NCBI GenBank assembly: GCA_000432915.1
Contig: HF995247.1
Location: 83,577-104,723 of the forward strand
Source: Firmicutes bacterium CAG:194
Lineage (GTDB): Bacteria > Bacillota > Clostridia > Lachnospirales > Lachnospiraceae
Direction of reading: 5' to 3'
Length of the DNA stretch: 21,147 nucleotides
Of the stretch, positions 16,176 to 21,147 are shown piece after piece. The position numbers and the translations under genes are program-made. Numbering within the stretch: position 1 is the first letter of the stretch; every line of letters begins with the position of its first letter. Below the pieces are notes generated by a model. It was not told the origin of the DNA, made no database searches, and saw only the letters and a list, made by a program, of their open reading frames with translations.

Positions 16176-16204
16176 AGCATATCATAATTTCCCCTGTTTG
16201 AAAA
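16176..16204 (-). promoter_or_regulatory. Putative SigA-type promoter of the XrtG island
   Basis: Reading the minus strand there is TTTTCA (16204-16199), a 17-nt spacer and TATGCT (16181-16176). Each hexamer matches four of six consensus positions with ideal spacing, about 60 bp before the ATG at 16114. No hairpin terminator separates it from the upstream 198-aa gene, so read-through from there is also possible. Confidence 0.4.
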
Positions 16205-16216
16205 GCCCACAAAGTC

Positions 16217-16813
16217 TTATTCTGTATCTTTCTGATCGCCTGCATAAAAATCCTCAAACAATTTGTTGACTGCAGAACGGGTATCCTGTGAGATCTGTGG
16301 CAGTTCTTTTCCCCAGGTCTTCGTTGCCTGCTTGAATCCTTTTTCAAATGCTGCCTGCATCTCTTTCATCTTATCCATATCACCGCCGGAAAGTGCTTTT
16401 GCAAAATCAAAAATACGTTCTGAAGTCTGTTTCACACCCCAGTAACCATCTTCTGCGATATCTGCCTGTGCCTGTGCTTTTGTCTGGGCATCAACCGTGA
16501 AGTTTCCGCTTGCTAAAAACTTCCACATATCATTTGCCTGTCCATACGCATTTCCCTGCTTGGAGATCATCTGCTGTACAAGCTGCTGCAGCTGCTGTGT
16601 ACGTGCCTCTGCATCTGCCTTGAGCCGGCTGATAATTGCTTCATTTTTTTGTTTTGCTGTAACAGTATCTGTCTTTTCAGTTTCTGCTGATGGCTCATAT
16701 ACTGCAGATACTTCTGTCTGCTTTCCTTCTGTTTCCGTTGCAGCTGCTTTCTGCTCTGTGCTCTTATAAGCAGCATAGGTACTTGTCTGATTTGAAATTC
16801 CGTTTACATTCAT
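16217..16813 (-). CDS. Uncharacterised 198-aa protein behind a SigD-type promoter
   Basis: I do not recognise a named family. The protein is hydrophilic, with no signal peptide or membrane helix. Residues 1-60 are low complexity (T, A, E, Q, K). A helical glutamine-rich part follows (~58-90), then a folded C-terminal region with IAEDGYWGVKQTSERIFDFAKALSG-like sequence (~118-143) and FKQATKTWGKELPQIS (~160-175). The start is secure: ATG behind AAGGAGGATATTAGA. Its promoter matches the flagellar/motility sigma factor SigD rather than SigA (separate entry), so it is probably expressed with the motility or late flagellar regulon. The opening MNVNGISNQ resembles the short N-terminal tags of small flagellum-associated proteins, but this is only suggestive. 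It is a single-gene unit between the M56 gene and the XrtG island. Confidence 0.85.
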   Translation of the reverse strand: MNVNGISNQTSTYAAYKSTEQKAAATETEGKQTEVSAVYEPSAETEKTDTVTAKQKNEAIISRLKADAEARTQQLQQLVQQMISKQGNAYGQANDMWKFLASGNFTVDAQTKAQAQADIAEDGYWGVKQTSERIFDFAKALSGGDMDKMKEMQAAFEKGFKQATKTWGKELPQISQDTRSAVNKLFEDFYAGDQKDTE

Positions 16814-16875
16814 TCTAATATCCTCCTTGATCTGCTCAAACGACTACCTTGACACGATTCCTAGTTCTGTAAATG

Positions 16876-16903
16876 ATATCGGCTATTTTACCCGTTTTGT
16901 TTA
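16876..16903 (-). promoter_or_regulatory. SigD (sigma-28)-type promoter
   Basis: On the minus strand TAAA (16903-16900) is followed by a 16-nt spacer and GCCGATAT (16883-16876). The -10 is a perfect match to the Bacillus SigD consensus (TAAA-N14 to 16-GCCGATAT). The expected start site near 16869 leaves a leader of about 55 nt before the ATG at 16813. The motif lies in the 107-bp intergenic gap and points at a single gene. Confidence 0.72.
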
Positions 16904-16920
16904 GTAATATCCTGCTTTTA

Positions 16921-18648
16921 TTATTTTTCACTGTTTAAAAGAAAATACTCCATGGAATCGATCCGCTGAAATACAGCAGAGCTGACTGCCTCATACCGTC
17001 CTTCTGCGCCCTGAATCTCATGTATCTCTGTTCCGATATTTTCTCCGCACGCCCACAGTGAACCATCTGCCTTCTGTATCACAGTGTTGTTGTACTGCAT
17101 GGGATAGAAGCCTTCATACTCCGCTATTGTTTCATAGGTTGGATCCAGTCCCAGATCTCCTGTCCAGACCATTACCGCATTTTCTGCAACGCAGACAGGC
17201 TCTCCGATCACAGTCCGATCTACAATACCGCAATTTCCCGCACTGTTGTAGCCCCATGTCCAGACTGTTCCGTCCAAAAGCAATGCTGCATGATGAAACC
17301 AGCCACCGGTAATAACCACTGCGTTTTTCAGAATCTGCTTTGGCTTTTCTATAAAATATACATCTGATGACTGATATCCGCCATTGATATAAACAGTTCC
17401 CCATGTCCAGACCGTTCCATCCTCTTTAAGCGCCACCACGTCATCTCTTCCACAGACGGCATATGTTACATCTTCCATAAGCAGATATGGTGTACTGATC
17501 GCATAATGTTCTCCATCCAAATACATTTCCCAGTCAAAGCTGTCATACTGCTGCAATGCACCGCCTCCTGCATTTCCGACACCATACAGCTTATGATCCT
17601 CTGTCAGAAAGACCATAAATCCTTTCTGCGAAAAATCTACATGGATCACATGCTCCGCTATTTTTACCGGGTCATTATAAAACCCATAGTCCTGCGTATT
17701 TTGTGCTAACTGTCCGTAATTATTTCTGCCTTCTCCCCATAATGTGTTCGCCGCATCAATTTTATATAAATTGGATGCATCACCGGCGTTTCTGATATAC
17801 GCTGCCCCTTTGCTTTCCGCTAAGATCGTCTGTGCGTCCAGTTCAGACTGCGCATCCGTTTCCGTTTTTTCTTCCGCATCCGGCTCTGTTTTTTCCTGTT
17901 TCTCCGAAACAACCGTTTCATTCACAGGATCCGGCTGTTTTTCCTCCGGATCTGTCAACAGACAGACTGCAAGAGACGCACAGACAAGCAGCACCGCACC
18001 CATGAGCAGAAAAGACGGTTTTCGATACCGCATGATATTTTTGATCCTTTGTTTTGGATTTCCCTCGCCAAAGGATAATCCGCCGCCGGCAATTATCTGC
18101 CTGCCTGTTGCCATGTGTAACAAAGAAGCAGAATACTCTGACCGGATATCTCTGTCCATCTGTTTCAATACTGCCTCATCACAACTCATTTCCATGTCAT
18201 TTCCCGCAAGTATATAGGCGATCCATACAAGCGGGTTAAACCAGTGCAGGCATAATGCCAGAAAAGCTGCCAGCTTTATGATATGATCCAGTCGTTTTAT
18301 ATGATGCTTCTCATGTAATATGATATATTCCCTTTCCTGTGGTGTAAGTGAGGATGGCAGATAAATCTGTGGTCTGAAAATACCCAGGCAGAACGGAACC
18401 GCTATTTCATCACACAAAAAAACCCTATTCCGGATCTGCAAAGATGCCCTTGTCTTTTTGCGCAGTTGGATCATAGAAAACATATTGACGCACAAAAGCA
18501 GTAAAACACCCATCCCCCATACAAGATACAACGCTCCGAGAATCCGATTTTCCTTCTTTGAAAGTTTCGTTTTCCAACTGTTTGCAGCATTTTGACCGGT
18601 TCTTGATTCCGTTACCTCTGGCATGGCTGTTTCCGTTTTCTGAGACAC
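16921..18648 (-). CDS. BlaR1-like M56 metallopeptidase, catalytic and RCC1-repeat part (downstream of in-frame TAG)
   Basis: This 575-residue frame continues the frame of the N-terminal part at 18661-18987 and is separated from it only by one TAG. It holds a membrane helix (~36-60), the M56 zinc motif HEKHH (112-116), the following LHWFNPLVWIAY helix (~134-148), DMEMSCDE (151-158, third zinc ligand) and another helix (~215-231). An acidic linker follows, then an extracellular region (~275-560) with RCC1-type repeats (for example TVWTWGYNSAGNCG). BlaR1/MecR1 normally end in a penicillin-binding sensor domain; here a beta-propeller-like sensor replaces it. A GTG at 18648 lies 4 nt after AGAGAGG and could restart translation, giving a split protein. 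Otherwise the gene is a nonsense-mutant pseudogene. It follows blaI. Confidence 0.75.
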   Translation of the reverse strand: MSQKTETAMPEVTESRTGQNAANSWKTKLSKKENRILGALYLVWGMGVLLLLCVNMFSMIQLRKKTRASLQIRNRVFLCDEIAVPFCLGIFRPQIYLPSSLTPQEREYIILHEKHHIKRLDHIIKLAAFLALCLHWFNPLVWIAYILAGNDMEMSCDEAVLKQMDRDIRSEYSASLLHMATGRQIIAGGGLSFGEGNPKQRIKNIMRYRKPSFLLMGAVLLVCASLAVCLLTDPEEKQPDPVNETVVSEKQEKTEPDAEEKTETDAQSELDAQTILAESKGAAYIRNAGDASNLYKIDAANTLWGEGRNNYGQLAQNTQDYGFYNDPVKIAEHVIHVDFSQKGFMVFLTEDHKLYGVGNAGGGALQQYDSFDWEMYLDGEHYAISTPYLLMEDVTYAVCGRDDVVALKEDGTVWTWGTVYINGGYQSSDVYFIEKPKQILKNAVVITGGWFHHAALLLDGTVWTWGYNSAGNCGIVDRTVIGEPVCVAENAVMVWTGDLGLDPTYETIAEYEGFYPMQYNNTVIQKADGSLWACGENIGTEIHEIQGAEGRYEAVSSAVFQRIDSMEYFLLNSEK

Positions 18649-18660
18649 AGAACCTCTCTT

Positions 18661-18987
18661 CTACACATCCATATCCGTTTCTGCCCCGTTCCGATCCAAA
18701 GTCGGTACGTCTGCTATTCCATCATATACCGCAAGCTGTACCTGCTCCGCTTTTTCCACCGGCTCCGATAACAGTCCAAACGCAGAAAATCCGGAGGAAA
18801 TGGATATCGGGCAAAGTAGTCTGAACAACACAATTCCCCATAATGCATAAGAAAATATTTTAGGGGCTCTGCGCAGCAGGACTCTTACTGCGATCAACAC
18901 AACAATGATCATACCCGCTGTAACGCTTCTGTTAAACAGCTTTACAAGAAATACATCTGAATAGAATGTTCCAAACCATTGCAGCAT
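18661..18987 (-). CDS. N-terminal part of BlaR1-like M56 protein, ended by in-frame TAG
   Basis: About 108 residues from the ATG at 18987 (AAGGGG at 8 nt); a GTG at 18996 overlapping the blaI stop is an alternative start. It contains the first two membrane helices of an M56 sensor (VTAGMIIVVLIAVRVLL, then SYALWGIVLFRLLCPI), which is the normal start of BlaR1-like proteins, and a periplasmic-side loop. The TAG at 18663-18661 stops it before the third helix and the HExxH domain, which continue in the same frame 12 bases further. On its own it cannot be a protease. Either the gene is mutated (for example from CAG, GAG, AAG or TGG), or the two halves are made separately. Confidence 0.7.
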   Translation of the reverse strand: MLQWFGTFYSDVFLVKLFNRSVTAGMIIVVLIAVRVLLRRAPKIFSYALWGIVLFRLLCPISISSGFSAFGLLSEPVEKAEQVQLAVYDGIADVPTLDRNGAETDMDV

Positions 18988-18992
18988 ATGCG

Positions 18993-19352
18993 TCACCCCT
19001 TTTCCCCATTTATAATATTCATGATCTCTGCAATCTCTTTATCCGAAAGCTGCTTTCTGGAAGTGAATGCAGCTATAAAAGCCGGCAAGGAACCACGAAA
19101 TGCTTCTTCTACAAACTCCTCTCCCTGCATTCCATAATATTCTTCTCTGCTTAACACAGATGAAACAACTCCCTTTACATTTTGAAAAATACCTTTCTCA
19201 CACAGCTTCCGAAGTACGTTATAAGTCGTTGGACGTTTCCAGTTCAGTTCCCGGCTGCAGATTTCCGCAAGCTCTCTCGATCCGATCGGCTCATGCGCCC
19301 AGATGATCTCTGCAAAATGTGTTTCCACCAGTCCAAGTTTTGCATCTCCCAT
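18993..19352 (-). CDS. blaI: BlaI/MecI/CopY-family transcriptional repressor
   Basis: This 119-aa winged-helix repressor has a DNA-binding domain in residues ~5-75 (recognition region WKRPTTYNVLRKLCEKGI) and a short C-terminal dimerisation helix pair (FRGSLPAFIAAFTSRKQLSDKE), where BlaI is normally cleaved by its M56 partner. The start ATG has AGGAGG at 7 nt. It overlaps or abuts the M56 gene, the standard blaI-blaR1 order. No beta-lactamase gene is in the window, so the regulon is unknown; a palindrome over its own promoter suggests autoregulation. Because the partner protease gene is interrupted, the repressor may be locked on in this strain. Confidence 0.93.
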   Translation of the reverse strand: MGDAKLGLVETHFAEIIWAHEPIGSRELAEICSRELNWKRPTTYNVLRKLCEKGIFQNVKGVVSSVLSREEYYGMQGEEFVEEAFRGSLPAFIAAFTSRKQLSDKEIAEIMNIINGEKG

Positions 19353-19388
19353 ATATTTCCCTCCTGTTTATTGTCAATGAACAATTTT

Positions 19389-19417
19389 AGTTTATTCTGA
19401 ATAAACAGCTTTGTCAA
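19389..19417 (-). promoter_or_regulatory. blaI promoter
   Basis: On the minus strand TTGACA (19417-19412, perfect -35), a 17-nt spacer and TAAACT (19394-19389, four of six matches to the -10) lie 37 bp before the blaI ATG. The operator palindrome described separately sits on the spacer and -10. Confidence 0.65.
19390..19406. promoter_or_regulatory. Likely BlaI operator (perfect 8-1-8 palindrome)
   Basis: GTTTATTC-T-GAATAAAC is a perfect inverted repeat with one central base, placed over the spacer and -10 of the blaI promoter. A half site GTTTATT occurs again at 19366-19372 in the leader. It does not contain the TACA/TGTA core of staphylococcal operators, so it may be a lineage-specific site. 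Confidence 0.55.
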
Positions 19418-19440
19418 CTGTTTTCTTTCTGCGTTCTTTT

Positions 19441-19469
19441 TTGACTTTTTCCCCCTTGTATGCTACACT
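19441..19469 (+). promoter_or_regulatory. Putative promoter of the FNT transporter gene
   Basis: TTGACT (19441-19446), a 17-nt spacer and TACACT (19464-19469) give a reasonable SigA-type promoter about 100 bp before the transporter ATG. It is divergent from the blaI promoter, with the two -35 boxes 23 bp apart. Confidence 0.55.
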
Positions 19470-19478
19470 ATCAGTCGT

Positions 19479-19493
19479 GTATACAATATACAT
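19479..19493. repeat. Short inverted repeat in the FNT leader
   Basis: TGTATA-CAA-TATACA is a perfect 6-3-6 dyad at about the transcription start expected from the promoter at 19441-19469, flanked by TCAG and CTGA. It could be an operator for a regulator of the transporter. With A/T-rich arms this short it may also be chance. Confidence 0.3.
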
Positions 19494-19569
19494 CTGATGA
19501 AAAATCGTGGAACTTATGGCAGAATTTATCATACAAAATCTTATTCCACAGAAGGGAGATTATAGAAAA

Positions 19570-20427
19570 ATGAACGAACAAAATGTAACTGCCGGTTTTA
19601 ACGCCCCGGCCTCGCTTGTGCAGGCGAAGATCTCGGAGGGAAAAGCCAAAACAGAAATGCCGGTCTGGAAAGTACTGCTTCTCGGTATTTTTGCCGGTAT
19701 GTTTATTGCCTTCGGTGCATCCTCCAGCAGTCTTGCCATCCATGCCATTGAAAATCCGGGTGTGGCAAAACTGATCGCCGGTCTGATCTTCCCGGTCGGA
19801 CTGATGATGATCGTATTCGTCGGCGGCGAGCTTTTTACCGGAGACTGCATGATGCTGATGGGCAATCTGCATAAGAAATACAATGCACTTTCCATGATCC
19901 GTGTGCTTGTGCTTGTGTATCTCAGCAATCTGGTCGGTTCCGTGATCATTGCAGCACTTGTTTACTTCAGTGGTCAGCTTGATATGTCCGCCGGACTTTT
20001 AGGTGCTTTCACGATCAAGGTTGCTTACGGAAAGGCTGCTCTTCCTTTCTCACGCGCTCTGTTCTCCGGTATCTTATGTAATATCTTAGTTTGTGCCGCA
20101 GTTCTGATGGCAGGTGCTGCAAAGGATATCGCCGGAAAAGTATTTGCGATCCTGTTCCCGATCATGGCATTTGTCATCGGCGGATACGAACACTGCGTTG
20201 CCAATATGTACTACATTCCGGCAGGTCTTATGGCACTTTCCAATGATACTTACAAACAGGCAGCCATGAATGCATACGGCTATACAGAAGCGCAGCTTGC
20301 AGCACTCAGTCTGAAAGGCTTCTTTATCAACAATCTGATCCCTGTTACGATCGGTAACATCATCGGTGGTATGATCTTTGTCAGCATTCCGCTGTATCTG
20401 CTCCATAAAAAAGCCGTTCATAACTAA
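19570..20427 (+). CDS. Formate/nitrite transporter (FNT) family channel
   Basis: This 285-aa membrane channel of the FocA/NirC family has six helices and moves formate, nitrite or related small anions across the cell membrane. The FNT signatures are present: NAPASLVQAKISEGKAK (N-terminal region), GELFTGDCMMLMG (helix 2 break), GILCNILVCAAVLMA (helix 4) and GGYEHCVANMYYIPAG with the central pore histidine (helix 5). The start at 19570 is set by AAGGGAG about 10 nt upstream; a GTG at 19507 would add 21 atypical residues. In a fermentative Clostridia, formate export is the likely use, but the substrate cannot be read from the sequence. It is a monocistronic unit on the opposite strand to everything around it. 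Confidence 0.93.
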   Translation: MNEQNVTAGFNAPASLVQAKISEGKAKTEMPVWKVLLLGIFAGMFIAFGASSSSLAIHAIENPGVAKLIAGLIFPVGLMMIVFVGGELFTGDCMMLMGNLHKKYNALSMIRVLVLVYLSNLVGSVIIAALVYFSGQLDMSAGLLGAFTIKVAYGKAALPFSRALFSGILCNILVCAAVLMAGAAKDIAGKVFAILFPIMAFVIGGYEHCVANMYYIPAGLMALSNDTYKQAAMNAYGYTEAQLAALSLKGFFINNLIPVTIGNIIGGMIFVSIPLYLLHKKAVHN

Positions 20428-20443
20428 TGGGATAAGGCGCCAA

Positions 20444-20486
20444 GGGATGTAACAGTATTTCGAAATACTATTACATCCCTTTTTTT
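20444..20486 (+). terminator. Intrinsic terminator of the FNT gene
   Basis: A stem beginning GGGATGTAA pairs with TTACATCCC, continuing through AGTATTTCGAAATACT-like bases with one mismatch, and is followed by seven T. The reverse strand has no T-run after the stem, so it acts only on plus-strand transcription. Confidence 0.93.
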
Positions 20487-20613
20487 GTTATGGTGCTCTT
20501 CGGTCTGTTTTGCCGAATAAATCATTCCAAGTACGTCCTCAAATACTCCCGTAATTTCAACCTCACTTATACCTTATTCTCCTTACTTTACTTGCCATAT
20601 CTTTACTCTTTTA

Positions 20614-21141
20614 TTATATCATTTTATACAGTTGATCAACTTCTGCTTTATACACCGATTCGGTATGAGAATCAAATAGCACCCACTCCACCAAATCGAA
20701 GCTGTCCGGATTATCCTGCAAGAACCTGTTTACTGTATGTACTGCAATCTTTGCTGCCAACTCAACCGGAAAACTATATACTCCCGTTGATATGGAAGGA
20801 AATGCAATAGACCTGATTCCATTATCCATTGCAAGCTTCATAGAATTAAAATAGCTGTTAGTAAGAAGTTCCTCTTCTTTATTTCTGCCACCATTCCAAA
20901 TCGGTCCGACAGTATGTATGACGTAATCACATGGCAGATTATAAGCTTTTGTTATCTTTGCTTCTCCTGTCTTACATCCATGAAGTGACCTGCACTCTGT
21001 CAGAAGTTCCGGTCCCGCTGCTCTGTGAATCGCACCATCTACACCGCCTCCGCCAAGAAGGGAATTGTTTGCTGCATTCACAATTGCCTGCACATCTGTT
21101 ACTTTTGTTATGTCACCTTTTATCGTTTTAATCAAATACAT
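20614..21141 (-). CDS. Macro-domain protein (O-acetyl-ADP-ribose deacetylase / ADP-ribosyl hydrolase, YmdB-like)
   Basis: This 175-aa protein is a single stand-alone macro domain. The ligand loops are plain: GDITKV (11 Asp region), IVNAANNSLLGGGGVDGAIHRAAG (phosphate/adenine loop, near residues 25-42), CDYVIHTVGPIW and AFPSISTGVYSFP (distal ribose loop). These are the hallmarks of the MacroD/YmdB class, which hydrolyses O-acetyl-ADP-ribose and removes mono-ADP-ribose from proteins. The length matches E. coli YmdB. It ends 128 bp from the FNT terminator and its start is 6 bp from the window edge, so its promoter is not visible. There is no ADP-ribosyltransferase partner in view. Confidence 0.94.
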   Translation of the reverse strand: MYLIKTIKGDITKVTDVQAIVNAANNSLLGGGGVDGAIHRAAGPELLTECRSLHGCKTGEAKITKAYNLPCDYVIHTVGPIWNGGRNKEEELLTNSYFNSMKLAMDNGIRSIAFPSISTGVYSFPVELAAKIAVHTVNRFLQDNPDSFDLVEWVLFDSHTESVYKAEVDQLYKMI

Positions 21142-21147
21142 TGTTTA

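Noticed and set aside
16814..16920. Possible terminator after the M56 gene
   Set aside because: No stem with T-run was found in this gap; only the SigD-like promoter is supported.
19507..19569. GTG-initiated N-terminal extension of the FNT transporter
   Set aside because: No ribosome site before it, and the extra residues precede the conserved family start; the ATG at 19570 has AAGGGAG.
20487..20613. Possible small gene or RNA between the FNT terminator and the macro-domain gene
   Set aside because: Only A/T-rich sequence; a plus-strand frame through it runs into the macro-domain gene and has no motif or ribosome site.

Overview
The window looks like chromosomal DNA of a Gram-positive, motile or formerly motile Clostridia, most likely Lachnospiraceae. 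Four things point there: the sporulation-type order yqfC-yqfD-phoH-HD protein-ybeY, a BlaI/M56 regulatory pair, an XrtG (Firmicutes exosortase) locus, and a near-consensus SigD-type promoter. I see no rRNA, tRNA, CRISPR array, insertion sequence or phage gene. All genes run on the minus strand except one formate/nitrite-family transporter.

Layout, read in the direction of most transcription (right to left). At the right edge (20.6-21.1 kb) is a macro-domain ADP-ribose hydrolase. Facing it is the plus-strand FNT transporter (19.57-20.43 kb), which has its own promoter and a clear intrinsic terminator. Divergent from it is a BlaI-type repressor whose promoter carries a perfect 8-1-8 palindrome. 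It overlaps a BlaR1-like M56 metallopeptidase gene that is split by one in-frame TAG and has RCC1-type repeats as its extracellular part. Next comes a 198-aa protein of unknown function behind a SigD-like promoter (16.2-16.9 kb).

From about 16.2 kb leftwards there is a tightly packed gene train with no terminator that I can see. Its first section is an exosortase-G island: a 103-aa DUF2007-like protein; a 1030-aa protein joining a 6-pyruvoyl-tetrahydropterin-synthase-like (PTPS-like) domain to a GT-C-like membrane protein; a secreted protein with a Firmicu-CTERM-type tail; XrtG with its Cys/Arg/His triad; a QxxRW-type family 2 glycosyltransferase; and a sensor-shaped membrane protein ending in a second PTPS-like domain. 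Both PTPS domains keep the zinc histidines and lack the catalytic cysteine. The likely joint role is to export the CTERM protein, process its C-terminus with XrtG and attach or coat it with a glycan built by the two glycosyltransferases. This is inferred from context; the component families are named, but I know of no experimental work on the system.

The train continues into pyrimidine-nucleoside phosphorylase, YqfC, YqfD, PhoH, a short membrane HD protein related to the c-di-AMP phosphodiesterase PgpH/YqfF but with most metal ligands lost, YbeY (rRNA maturation), a diverged MOP-type flippase, a membrane-anchored protein with a BofC-like C-terminus, and a HI0933-family flavoprotein cut by the left edge.
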